DNA of 24,782 nucleotides, from contig JSYX01000495.1 of NCBI GenBank assembly GCA_000787465.1, forward strand, positions 1 through 24,782, read 5' to 3'. Below, one piece after another: positions 10,793 through 24,782 of this stretch. Position numbers and translations under genes: made by a program. Under the pieces are notes generated by a model. It was not told the origin of the DNA, did not search any database, and worked only from the letters and a program-made list of their open reading frames with translations. The stretch is from Thermomucor indicae-seudaticae (taxonomy: Eukaryota; Mucoromycota; Mucoromycetes; Mucorales; Lichtheimiaceae). The stretch's first letter is position 1, and each line of letters starts with the position of its first letter.

Positions 10793-13361
10793 ATGAAAGC
10801 TCCTGTTTGTGATTGTAAGCTGCCTGCGAGAAGCTCTATGATTAAGAATGAGGATGGGAGCAAAACAGCCATCTGGGAGGTCTGTCGGTTGATCTCATAT
10901 AGTGGGAAAACAGATAGTGTTGGTTGATACCTGTAGTAGTGCCCCGAATATGTATGCGACTACCTTGAGGAGCAGGATATAAAGCAAGATACCGCGACAC
11001 AGACAATTGATACAAAGCAGCCGAAGCCAGTTGCTTTCTCCGTATTCTCCTCTAACCAAATTGCCATATCTATCGTTGATGGCAGTAGCGGAAACGGTGC
11101 GGCGACAGAAAAGATACTGAGCCAAATGGATGAACTAGTGAGACATCCTGAACGTGATCTCTGGATGCTTGAAGCTACCGCGACAGCCTATGCCTCAGCC
11201 GTGAAGAACCTGAAAGCCTCTTCGTGTCCCATGACACCATCACCAGACACAGTGATCCAGATCCTCCAGGAGGACGAAGACTATAATAATCGAAAATCTA
11301 CGAATATCGATGCCGATACGGAAAGTAGAATACGCGAAATAATGGGTGCCAGTGTTTGGACCAGCTTGCGCGCTCATCAACGTGAAGGAGTAAGACAAGC
11401 CGTTGAACGGTACAATGGCCGCCTTTTGATCGCTGATGACATGGGCCTTGCAAAGACCTTCCAAGCCCTGGCCATTTGCATGGCGTACCGCGATCATTGG
11501 CCCGCGCTCGTCATCTGTCCGGCCTCGGTCAGAGTGAACTGGGCCGAGGAGGCCAAGAAGTGGCTCACACTGAAGGACAGCGATCTCCAAGTGTCCTTCA
11601 GGAGCCAAGATTTTCAACCTGACGACCAAAGGGTCAAGTTTTTCATAGTGAGCTATGACCTGGTCATCAGGCATATAGAGAAGTTCCTGAAACGCAAATT
11701 TGATTTCATAATCTGCGATGCAAGTCATTACCTGAAAAACACCACGGTAAAAGCCTCGCAAAAGACGAAGTGATAAATTTTCCTGATGAATCCGCTTTGC
11801 AGGCAAAAAGGACGCAGCATATTATACCGATGCTGCAAGAGACAAAGCATGTTGTATTGCTTTCAGGAACTCCAATTCTTGCGAAGCCTGGGGAATTGTA
11901 CACGCAAATCAGTGCGTTGCGCCCGGGGTTGTTTCCGTCGCGCAAGGACTATGGCATGCGCTACTGCGCTGCTAAACAGACGCGGTCCGGCTGGGCCTTT
12001 GATGGTAAGCATCCGTTTTCATATGCTTGTCTTGCCCTAACTTTATAATTCACTTGTTTTGCAGGAGCCTGCAACCTGGAGGAGCTGCACTTGGTCTTAG
12101 AGAGAGCCGTCATGCTTCGTCGGCTAAAGGCCGATCTGTCTGAACTGCAGCTACCAACAAAGCACCGAAAAATTGTCTTGATAGAGCTTTCATCAAATGA
12201 TCGTAAACACTTCGAAAAAGGCTCTCGAGGGGGGATGTTTAAAATGGTAAATACAAGAATGACCCTGCAGCCAATGCTTTTGATTATCATGACAATTTAC
12301 TTTCACTACAGTTTTCTGATTTTGAGAAAGCAAAGGTTACTCCTGTGCTGAAGTATCTTGCCCATCTGTTTGAGAATGCTAGTAAAAAGCCGAAGATCAT
12401 TTTCTTTGCATATCATATGGAGATGTTGAATGCTGTGGAGAATGACCTTATCAAACGCAAGGTAAGAAAAGGCAAAGGATCCTTTATTGAGGACGCGCGT
12501 ATGCTAACTTAGCACGCGGCGGTTTCAGATCGGTTATATCCGAATTGATGGTAAAACAAGCAAGAGCTTCGTCAGGACATGTGCAAGGAATTCCAAGAAA
12601 AAGACAAAGTTCAAGTCGCCATCCTCAGTCTCGCCATCAGTGTTAGCTTAACACTTAGTGCAGCTGACACAGATAAACTATCGACATCTGTGTCGAGTTG
12701 TTTTCCTCTGTCTGTAACGTCTTTTGCTAGTAGTCTTTGGAGAGTTGCTTTGGACACCAGCGCAGATACTCCAGGCGGAAGACCGTGCTCACGTAAGCAA
12801 CATACATAGCCTGTCATATCCGGTTGCTAACGCTATAGTAGCGGCTTGGACGTACAAAACCATTAGACATCAAGTACCTCTTGGCGTTGGAGACGATTGG
12901 TACCGTGGAGAAACAAACATTCCGGTGATGAGCATCAAGCAAACTCATGACTATTTGAGTAGACGCCAAATTTTGGCCAATGTTGAAAGAGAAGCTGAGA
13001 ACTGTGGGAAAGACACTGGGTGAGCGGAATGCTCACCGACACAGATAGACGGGATATGCTGATGATTTCGTGAATAAATGGGTGCGAGACAAAGCTTTCG
13101 ATCAATGCTGAAAGGGTTTCGAAAGACTACCTCAAAAAGCTGAACTATGAGGATACCCTCCTAAAAGATATTAAGATGGAACCAGCGCCCTCGGAGGACA
13201 TTAAGAAGGTTAAGCAGCAAAAGGTCCCAATCAAGAAAAATGACCCGTTAAAAGATGCCAGCGACAAAAAGACAGAGCAGCCAAAGAAAGAAGCAGTATC
13301 CGGAGAGAAATGTGAGAAGTACAAACAGGCAATGGAAATGCTGAGGGCTCAGCAAAACTGA
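10793..13361 (+). pseudogene. Degenerate tandem paralog of the SMARCAL1-like gene
   Basis: Exon blocks: 10793-10879, 10940-11746, 11803-12004, 12065-12246, 12312-12461, 12529-12672, 12731-12792, 12842-12899, 12963-13019, 13126-13361. Exons 3, 7, 8 and 9 match the upstream copy exactly in length (202, 62, 58, 57 nt), so it is a duplication with retained introns. Damage is spread along it. The GRF finger has lost GPNxGR and the final W. Motif I is ADDMGLAKT (11432-11458) instead of GDEMGLGKT. Motif II is DASH instead of DESH (Glu to Ala, codon 11720-11722). Exon 6 is one base short, shifting the frame near 12560 and giving a stop about 30 codons on. The donor after exon 6 reads AT instead of GT at 12673. 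Exons 7-10 stay homologous, and the last adds a lysine-rich tail. Undamaged it would encode about 661 aa. If the frameshift is a sequence error, this is a catalytically dead pseudoenzyme rather than a pseudogene. Confidence 0.7.
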
Positions 13362-13467
13362 GAAGTCGATATATTATGTATGCCTTCACAGTAGTTTTTC
13401 TCTCGTCAGAAATGTTTTGCTTTCATTTATCATGCTTAAGATTTCAACACAAAGATTGATTCCCGTA

Positions 13468-17231
<3,764 letters not shown>

Positions 17232-17537
17232 GTTTGTTCAGTGAACGCGGAATATATAGTTCAGTGGTGGGTATAGAAACGTCTAGATGTATAAAAGTGG
17301 AGGCGATAAATAGAAAAGAAGTGAAGGAAGGAAAGAAAATGTGCAGTATCCGAATGGAGAACTTTTAGAGAGAGACCTCGGATATTATTTCAAGTTGGCG
17401 CGAAAAAGAGCCGTAGAAACCAAAAGACGCAGAAAAACGAGGCTGGTGGCAAATTGAGGAATGTTTCCAAACGGGGCACGAGAATGCAGCAGCCAAACAT
17501 CAATTCCCACCCCCCCCTCCTCAACACAATACTTTGT
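17232..17537. promoter_or_regulatory. Upstream region of the kinase gene
   Basis: Non-coding 5' side of the kinase, about 300 bp. It is purine-rich on the plus strand near 17300-17345 (so CT-rich on the transcribed strand) and has a short C run near 17508-17518. I see no defined promoter element. Confidence 0.35.
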
Positions 17538-18446
17538 TCAGTCAAAATTTGATTTTATAAGCAATTTATTGTTGAGACACACTAGAGCGTTTGCGTTTCC
17601 ATAGAATATATATGATATCGCCACCATGGCAATAAATTTTAGAACGTGTCTATAACAATAGCGAAAAAGAAACAAATAATTACAGAAAGCAAAACATAGG
17701 AACCAGTCATTGATTCCGTGCAAAAGAAGACTTTGTTTATTGGGAAAGTGGATACAGGCATGGAATTCATATTGACCTTGTTGAGAGCTTTCAAAGTAGG
17801 TTTCCTGGAAGGTCGATGGCGCTAGAAGTGTGGTCCAAAACAACTGGTATGGTATGTATATTGTTAAAATCAGAAATAAATACTTGGCCAAAATCAGCAG
17901 GGACGTCGTGATGATGCTTGTTGGGGACAGTATGATACATGTACGAAGGAAAGCCGAATTATGGAGGCTGCCTTTGTTTAATACGTAAGGTCCTCTTTCC
18001 AAGCCTTCTCGAAAAATGAAGTGTTCTAGACTGGTGAGAGTATCAGACATGGCTTGGCTGGATGCAGCAAGTTTGAGCAATCCAATACTTCGCTGCAAGT
18101 GCCTAAGCAAAAGTTGTTGACGCATTCATTTTCCTCTGTTTGACTTTACCAACGCACAATAATGTCGAATATGAACGTGGAAGAGGAGCTTCATGGAGAA
18201 AACAGCAGCTTGTCGGCCTTGCATTAGTGGCCGCATAAGCCCTAATGCGTTGTCGGAAAGCAGAATATGTACGTGTTGCTGTATTTGATTGGCGAGGCAC
18301 ATGAGCTCATTTGGGTGTTGCTGCTTCAAGTTGAGCGATTTCAGTAGTCGATAAGTGCTATAAGATACAGAGATAGCATACGAATACTTTACAGGAGTCC
18401 GTACTTTTCCTACGAAGCGTATGCTTGTGGAGATTGCTAATGCCAT
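17538..18446 (-). other. Unresolved open frames, possible hypothetical gene
   Basis: Two consecutive minus-strand open frames in the same frame, 18446-18126 and 18125-17538, are separated by one TGA followed at once by ATG. The first encodes 106 residues; the second encodes 195 and includes a strongly hydrophobic stretch (SIITTSLLILAKYLFLILTI) that would be a membrane segment. Splice candidates exist (for example donors at GTAGGA or GTTGGT and an acceptor at GCTTAG), but none gives a coherent protein, and no family is recognisable. Either a multi-exon gene I could not solve lies here or the frames are chance. The plus strand shows no comparable frames. Confidence 0.2.
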
Positions 18447-18720
18447 TCAGCAAAGCCATTAGCAACCTTGGCCGATCCACTTGGCTAGTGGACAATCGAT
18501 TTTTTGTAGATGTTGCGGTCGGGCTAAAAGATAATCGATGGAGTGCGCGCTAGCTAACGCATTTATCAAGGCTATTTGTATCTCTACGATCCCGCTGAGA
18601 TTTGTCAAGTGTAATATGCCAGCTTGTGAACCGGTCCCAGAGCTTTAGATTCGGTTTGACAAAGATCTATAAGAACTTGATGGTTTTTGAGCACCCTAAT
18701 TTTAGTGGAGTGGTGGCAGA
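18447..18720. other. Intergenic segment, no gene seen
   Basis: About 270 bp downstream of the small three-exon gene and upstream of the unresolved frames. The minus-strand frame PTATSTKNRLSTSQVDRPRL lies here (about 18460-18520) but lacks a start codon and a splice partner. Nothing else stands out. Confidence 0.3.
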
Positions 18721-19140
18721 CTACGGAATGAGATCGGTGAATCGGTCTGAGGCTAGAACGGTTCTTTGAGGTGGGGCTTCTTTTGTAAACTAGTAAAAAT
18801 ACATTCAGGTCAGTCGATCGCCTCAGTATGTGCATCATGTTATTCTTTTCTCCATCATACATTGAGAACTGCACTTTGGCAATACATGTCTCTGAAATTT
18901 TCTGACATGTTTTTCAAAGTGACCTTCGTGTTATTTAGATCGGTCTCATCCATGACGGCAGTATTTTTTAATAGCTTGAATGCCTTGTATCGTTGCATGG
19001 CTTCCCTCTATTGATGGGGCATCAGAGTAAGTCATTAAACTGAAATCGCGATCTACCTTCAAGGTCAGGGCAACTGCAAGACATTTGGCCAGGGATTCAA
19101 AGGCGTCGAGCTCTTGTGACGGACTTACGGGGACTTCCAT
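18721..19140 (-). CDS. Small helical protein of unknown function, three exons
   Basis: Exons 19140-19057, 19007-18861 and 18789-18721 (84, 147 and 69 nt) give a 99-residue protein starting MEVPVSPSQELDAFESL. Both introns (49 and 71 nt) have GTAGAT or GTATGA donors and TAG acceptors, and both phases are 0. Splicing turns three unrelated fragments into one hydrophilic, helix-prone sequence (LAVALTLKREAMQRYKAF, then LKNMSENFRDMYCQSAVLN) ending DRFTDLIP. The heptad-like pattern in the middle suggests a coiled coil, perhaps a subunit of a larger complex. I do not recognise the family. The unspliced frame also yields short peptides, so the model needs transcript support. Confidence 0.5.
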
Positions 19141-20408
19141 GCTTGCCTAATAAACGGACATATTGCGATGGGAGTTAATATTATGCGTTTTTTCGATGGT
19201 AACGGTTAATGTAGTTACCAGTATTCCCGCTCACCGCGCAGCCAGCGCACCCATGCAACAAGGCCCCGGCTACGGACACCCCAGCTGGAACACCTCACCT
19301 CCATCAAGTGACGTACCGAACCCGTTGCGTATACTTCTTGCGCTGCGCGCCCGGGACACCGTCTTTCCCTCTTCAGCTGCTTTCTGCTTCTCCGCTTTAC
19401 GCGTGTTGCGGCGTTCCCCGTGGTGTTTGCTGCCGAGGATCACCTTCTGCTGGTCGCTGTGGATGGTGACAACGGCAAACTGCCCCTCTTCGGCGTAATG
19501 AATGGCTGCAGTTCGTGCATAGCTCGCAGAAGGAAAAACCATGCCAATCGCAATACGCTCGGTGTTTTTGTTGCTTGAGGTGTTGGTAGAAGCGCTGGTG
19601 TCACTTGTTTTCGACTAAATTCAATGCAATGTACGGAAATGGTGATCGCAGGGACACCCCGCCCCTTAGAGGGCAGGTGGGGTGTCCGTAGCCGAGGCCA
19701 TGCGACAAAGCCAAAAGACGATGACGTGGCACCCGCCCCGCATGACGAATCACCCAGTCGTAACAAAGGAGGATCGCAGACCCGCCCAACACGATTGCAG
19801 ACTCAAAAGGCTTCCAATCTTGACGGCGCGATGATGTCCAGACAGGTTTGCCGCCTCTGACATCGCGACGTCACGTTCACATGCAGCGACGAAAGGCAGA
19901 GTCCCTTTAAGAAAAGAACAGAAAGCAAGAGAGGAAGACGGCAAACGAACAAAGACGAGTTTCCCGTCCTTTTTATGCAGTCTGAGATAAACTCGAGTCT
20001 GGGAGAGCAATAATAGTGATGTGTTCGTGTGTTGGAGAGTGCTATGTTATCGTATAGCGTATCATCCGAAGCGTTTTTTGATGGATACGATAACAGTCGA
20101 CTTGAACCATTATTGCTTCTTCAGACAGGGCCTCCGCTCGTGGTGACTACGGCAGGAATACTTTGAATGATGGTTGCTGCACAGGCTATTTTTGTCCAGA
20201 AACGCGCCTCTTATGGTTATACGGCAAAGATACCCGAGTGAGGATTGCCGTACATCTGCGAGCGGACGTCGTATTAGGTTAGGGCCTTCTTAAGGCATTT
20301 CTCCATCGGCGTTTCGGGCCACAGGGCAGCCCTACTAACGAGCATGAAGGAAATTTGATTTCCCGCGAAGCGAACCCTATCCGTCTCAGTTCACTCCTTT
20401 TGTAGATC
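19141..20408. other. Gene-poor region with GC-rich patch, possible mobile-element remnant
   Basis: No intact gene is supported. From about 19200 to 19860 the composition is more GC-rich than the flanks. A minus-strand frame (19542-19270, 90 codons, VVTIHSDQQKVILGSKHH then a basic stretch RRNTRKAEKQK) and overlapping plus-strand frames are present. None has a known domain or a splice-linked start. A 17-bp inverted repeat brackets the patch. The last 400 bp before SMU1 hold a 10-bp inverted repeat (GTTATCGTAT at 20046-20055 and its complement at 20085-20094) and presumably the SMU1 promoter. Confidence 0.35.
19267..19694. repeat. 17-bp inverted repeat bracketing a GC-rich patch
   Basis: CGGCTACGGACACCCCA at 19267-19283 is repeated as its exact reverse complement at 19678-19694. 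The arms are 394 bp apart. A third, partial copy (GGGACACCCC) sits at 19651-19660. A perfect 17-bp match at this spacing is unlikely by chance and suggests termini or internal repeats of a degraded element. No target-site duplication was identified. Confidence 0.45.
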
Positions 20409-22410
20409 ATGTCGATCGAGATCAAACAAGAAGAGTAAGATCATGCATAATAAGACAGTCGCTTGAGTGTACTCTTGAAGTTTATTCACGTAATGGCAGC
20501 GTTGTGCGACTTATTCTGCAATTCCTACGCGAAAACAATCTTCAGAGGACCTTACATGCCTTGCAGAGCGAATCATCCGTAACTTTCAACACCGTCGATA
20601 ACAAGGGAACTCTTATGCAGGACATTTGTCAAGGTCGCTGGGATGTCGTGCTGCGACAGATCGTAAAGTTGAAGATTTCTCCCGAGAAAATCGCTCCTTT
20701 ATACGAACAAGTAAGGTGCAACAAGCCCGTTTCAATCTACTGTTTTGGTAATTCATTGATCCGGTCCATCACTGCTAGATCGTACTGGAGTTGGCGGAAT
20801 TGGGGGAAATCAGTACAGCCAAATCGCTGCTACGGCAAACAGAGCCCATGAATGTGCTCAAAGAGAGAGATATTGATCGATATATGGCATTGGAGGAGCT
20901 CTTGTCACGCTCGTCGTTTGATGCTCAACTTGCTTATCCCGATGGATCCTCCAAAGAAAGCCGTAGGCACTCTATTGCACAAGGTAAAAAAGCCACGATC
21001 TGCTGTTAATATTCGTGATGAGGCACCTGTAACAAACGCGATTCTGTAGAACTTGCCACAGAAATTGAAGCAGTGCCTCCGTCACGGTTACTTGCTTTGC
21101 TGGGACAATCTCTAAAGTGGCAACAAAACCAAGGTATTTTGCCACCTGACACTCCATTTGATCTGTTTCGAGGAACAGTTCCAGTCCAAAAAGCCGAAGA
21201 GGATGCAGTCGCTTCGCAGCTGTACAATACGATCAAAGTAAGGCTGAAAGTTTTTCTGATTTGGTACGTGTATAACTGATGTAAATCAGTTTCCAGGGAA
21301 AAAGGCACATGCAGAGTGTGCTGTATTTTCACCTAATGGGCAATACTTGGCAACAGGAACTGTGGATGGCTTCATTGAGGTATGGAATTATCTAACCGGC
21401 AAGTTGCGCAAGGATTTGAGCTATCAGGCTGAGGTATGATATTCGCTCTCTTTCAATTGTTGATCCAAGGAACTGACTATCGCCTTCCTCTAGGAAAGTT
21501 TGATGGCCATGGATGAATCGATACTTTGCCTGAATTTTTCACGGGACAGTGAGCTACTTGCATCAGGTTCAGTTGACGGCAAGATCTTCGTGCGTTGCGC
21601 GCAATAACTTCATCAAAACGTTTGGATTAAACTAACGTCTTTATAGGTCTGGAAAGTACAAGCAGGTGCTTGTCAACGTAAAATAACACCAGCGCATAGT
21701 CAAGGAGTCACTTCAGTCTGCTTCAACAAAGACGGGACACAAGTGCTGAGCGCCAGTTACGATCAAACAGTAAAGCTACACGGTCTCCGTTCAGGAAAGA
21801 CACTCAAGGAATTCCGTGGGCATTCGTCTTTTGTTAATTCAGCTCTGTTTTCTAATGATCATACTCATGTGATAAGCGCCAGTAGCGACGGGACTGTCAA
21901 AGTAAGTGCTTTCCTAACGCGTGCTGAAGGATTATGCGGACTTATCCACTTGAACGCCAATAGATCTGGGATGCGAAAACTACAAACTGTCTTCATACAA
22001 TCACACCACAACCGAACCCAGAACTTAGTAAGACAGCTAGCGTCAACACTGTCGCAAGCCAGACAGTGCAGGCCATCGTACCACTGCCAAAGAACTTAGA
22101 CCAAGTTCTCGTCTGCGTAAAGAGCAGTCATCTATATTTGATGACCATGCGAGGACAAATAGTAAAGACTTTTACTCATCACAAGAAAACTGGCGCTGAC
22201 TTTGTTGCAGCGGCTGTATCTCCTCAAGGCGAGCTGGTCTACGGTGTCGGTGAGGACTCTGTCCTTTACTGTTTTCAGGCAAGCACTGCAAAATTGATCA
22301 GTGAAACCAAAGTCTGCGAAGAAGACATCATTGGTCTTGTGGGTCATCCCCACAGCAATACCCTTGCCACGTACGATGATGCTGGCCATTTATACTTGTT
22401 TAGGTCATAA
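20409..22410 (+). CDS. SMU1: SMU1, LisH-CTLH-WD40 splicing factor
   Basis: Spliceosomal B-complex protein; in animals it pairs with RED/IK and acts in splice-site choice and activation. Eight exons: 20409-20434, 20500-20710, 20779-20983, 21050-21237, 21290-21433, 21494-21589, 21647-21901, 21964-22410 (1572 nt, 523 aa; human protein 513). The start MSIEI is that of animal SMU1. The LisH is at about 9-40 ([18 protein letters not shown]), the CTLH at about 42-95, then the linker [23 protein letters not shown] and [18 protein letters not shown]. Seven WD40 blades follow, including [52 protein letters not shown] and [11 protein letters not shown]. All phases close. The gene converges on the transporter with 86 bp between stops. 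Confidence 0.95.
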
Positions 22411-22496
22411 ATATTGTTGTATTTACCGCAAATTACGATCTGTGTATATGTACATGGTAGTAAAATAGGCAAACGAAGGAAAAGGTGTCTATAAGT

Positions 22497-24616
22497 TTAA
22501 TCATCGCCCTCAAGTCTAATCCGACCGCCTCGCCGAGGCCCGCTCCATCTTGGAACAGCCCTTCCTCTACCACGGACATGTTGCGTCCAATTGTACATAC
22601 GGACGGTCATGCGATATGTCCATCGTACCATATCACTAACACCCATCCTTGTGTTTGCTTCAAGGTAAAGCTCAAGGCTTACGAATGTTAATCCAATGGC
22701 CGTGTAGAACATGGTTATGGCCCCAGCTCGCTCGTATATGACACCACCCATGAGACTGCCCAGACCGGCTCCGACGCCCGCATACATGGCTGCCAGTAGA
22801 CCTATAAAGCAAGTGCTTTCAGAGTAAGAATCGCGTCGCAAAAAAGGTTCAGCATACCTTGAGACGTGGCCTGTAATGACGGCGGCGCCAATTCGTCTGC
22901 TTGAACAACGCCAGCACCCCACAATGCAGAAAATGCAATACCTTTACAAAGCAGAATAAGTATATTGACGCCAAAGTGAGATCCCACTGTCTTACCATTC
23001 AGCAAGTGGAGACCAAGCGCTATATTTGCACCATTGGGACCTTTTGGAAGTATAGTATAGCAAAAAAGTCGCACAATGGTCAGCAAGTGACCCAGTATAA
23101 TCAAGCTTTTGATGCCAAAAAGACGAATTAACTGAAAGGCAAGAGTTAGTAAGCTTTTTCACGTAAAAGATATTCTCTTACTTACGTCTCGAGAGTAAAA
23201 GAAAAATAAGAGCTCAGTGACTGAGCCTACTAAGCCCGTCAAGCCGACCACAGATGAACTGGCTCCCAGATCCTGTTTCAAGAATATGAAGAGGAAGCTA
23301 ATCACCATGTTGAGTGAAGCTCCCATCAACATCATGGTACAGAAGAACAGGAGAACTTGGGGCTGTCGTATGTATTCTAGCACATTACTGGGTTCCCGAG
23401 CGGCAGCTATAGAGTCACTCTCCACGATGGACTGCCGACGGCGCGACGCTGGTGGATTAGATAAGTTGACTGCTTCAATAATACTGGATTCGGTTGCAAA
23501 CTGGATTAGGCGCTGGATCTCGTTCTGACGCACTTGAGAAGACTCTTCTTCTCCGTCATCTTCGGTCGCATATCCCAGAATATTGTCGTAATCCAGCTGA
23601 AACTGTTTAATTTTGTTCGTACGGAGGGTATCTTCGTCGTTATCCCGGGTAGCCGTAGATGCGGATGCACGGCGAGGAGGCATAAGTGGTGCTTTCGTAC
23701 TAGTGCTCGCCACACTATTACTGTAATTGTATCTCAATCCAGTCGTCGCAGTATTCGTGAAACGGTTAAATATGGGCGGCTCCATTCTTTCGGGCTTAAA
23801 TTGGGTACTGCCGGCTACCGTAATAAAGCAGACAGCGGATACTGCATAAACATAAAAGATCGCATTCATATCGTTGGTCCAGTCAGTGATAAATCCCACA
23901 AGCGATGATGCTACTCCAAAAGAAATTGAGCCAAACATGCGCTGCCTGCCTGATATGTAACCAACTCTGTAAGTAAATGTTTTCTCTCTGCACAAAGATA
24001 TTCATTTTACCGTATTGATCCTTGTTTCGTCCCAATATCTTGAGAACTCCACCATCAACCAAAGGTCCCACGGGTACACCAAAGAACGCAAAGCAGACCG
24101 ACGTGATAGTTACAAGGGTTACTGTGAGTCGACTCCTTTCAGCAGGGTCCGTCAAATGTTGGACTGCCACCGAAGTACCCATAACACTGACGATCGCAAC
24201 CGTCGCCAGAGTATGGACGATGCACATGATATACCGATGAGTTTTGGTCTTGTCAGCTAGAGCTGTCCATAACGGACAGGCTATAGCAGATATAAAAGGA
24301 GCTATCCTTCCCCACATACGCAACGTTAGTTTCACGATCGATACAGACTTGGCATCTGCAGAACATTATTATTACCAATCGCCACCAGTAAACCAATCTG
24401 ATCACTCTTAAGCCCTAGTTGTGATGAGTAAAACAGAGCTAAATACACGGGTGCTGAACCTTGACATGCAAACAAGAACGTGTACAGTAATTTTGGAGCA
24501 AGGTAACGCATGAAGAAACTTCCGGGTTTCTTGGCTTCGCCAGTTTCTTTTTCCGATTTTTTTTTCACATGATACTCATTTCGATCTGTCTCATGCTTAC
24601 CAGCAGTGAAGTTCAT
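22497..24616 (-). CDS. MFSD6-like major facilitator transporter
   Basis: Twelve-helix membrane transporter of the MFS_1-like (MFSD6/maltose-permease-related) group; substrate unknown. Six exons, 5' to 3': 24616-24376, 24301-24011, 23949-23186, 23131-22996, 22941-22858, 22801-22497 (1821 nt, 606 aa). Helix 1 is PKLLYTFLFACQGSAPVYLALF, then QIGLLVAIAPFISAIACPLW leads into the loop motif ADKTKTHR. Exon 3 starts within DQYGRQRMFGSISFGVASS, typical of the family. A long Ser/Glu-rich cytoplasmic loop of about 130 residues lies between helices 6 and 7. The second half has QVLLFFCTMMLMGASLNMV and VVQADELAPPSLQATSQG, the family hallmark before helix 11. The C-terminus is Arg/Gly-rich. Exon 2 begins after GATAG at 24302, chosen because it alone keeps phase and the helix 2 sequence. 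Confidence 0.88.
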
Positions 24617-24782
24617 CAAGGTGCATCAACTGTATATATCACTTATCAGCACCTCTCTGCCGTAAGCCTGAAGTTTGATGGATAAGATTCCATACGTCGG
24701 AAAACTTGTGTCTGCATAATTCAATACAGTTGAATTGAATTCTACAACGATGCGTATGCACTATTGGATTTTGCCTGGAAAT
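24617..24782. promoter_or_regulatory. Upstream region of the MFS gene, window edge
   Basis: The last 166 bp, upstream of the transporter start, are AT-rich and hold no gene. They probably contain its 5' leader and part of the promoter. No specific element is recognised. Confidence 0.35.

Noticed and set aside
11240..11806. 188-codon minus-strand open frame inside the paralog
   Set aside because: It is antisense to the conserved SNF2 exon 2, at the same relative place as the shadow frame in the first copy.
20046..20094. 10-bp inverted repeat upstream of SMU1
   Set aside because: A single short imperfect hairpin with no related copies seen; no function can be assigned.

Overview
The window is nuclear DNA of an intron-rich fungus. 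Genes are short and densely packed, with about 50-110 nt introns (GTAAGN/GTATGT donors, CTAAC-type branch points, TAG/CAG acceptors). The gene set (SMU1, WDR53, TRAPPC10, SMARCAL1-like, a GIN4/BRSK kinase, an MFSD6-like transporter) together with a convincing minor-spliceosome intron points to an early-diverging lineage, most likely Mucoromycota, where U12 introns are known to survive. That placement is inference; no rRNA or other marker is present.

Layout, left to right. 1-647: no convincing gene. 648-2249 (+): WDR53-type WD40 protein, 10 exons, 347 aa. 2349-7338 (-): TRAPPC10/Trs130, 23 exons, 1230 aa, converging on WDR53 100 bp away; its tenth intron is an 80-nt AT-AC U12-type intron. 7339-7465: 127-bp bidirectional promoter. 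7466-10139 (+): SMARCAL1-like SNF2 protein with an N-terminal GRF zinc finger and a HARP-like region, 10 exons, 701 aa. 10793-13361 (+): a tandem paralog with the same exon plan but damaged ATPase motifs, a frameshift and a lost splice donor. 13468-17231 (-): CAMK-like GIN4/BRSK kinase, 15 exons, 961 aa. 17232-18720: promoter plus unresolved open frames. 18721-19140 (-): a three-exon gene for a 99-aa helical protein I do not recognise. 19141-20408: gene-poor, with a GC-rich patch bracketed by a 17-bp inverted repeat, possibly a mobile-element remnant. 20409-22410 (+): SMU1, 8 exons, 523 aa. 22497-24616 (-): MFSD6-like transporter, 6 exons, 606 aa. 24617-24782: nothing seen.

The genes are housekeeping genes in alternating orientation, not a pathway cluster: Golgi trafficking (TRAPPC10), fork remodelling (SMARCAL1-like), cell-cycle or polarity signalling (kinase), splicing (SMU1), and possible ubiquitin-ligase substrate reception (WDR53). 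I assembled every multi-exon model by hand from splice sites, reading phase and remembered family conservation; in each model except the damaged paralog the phases close exactly. The most notable items are the AT-AC intron, the GRF-HARP-SNF2 architecture, its decaying tandem copy, and two GC-AG introns.
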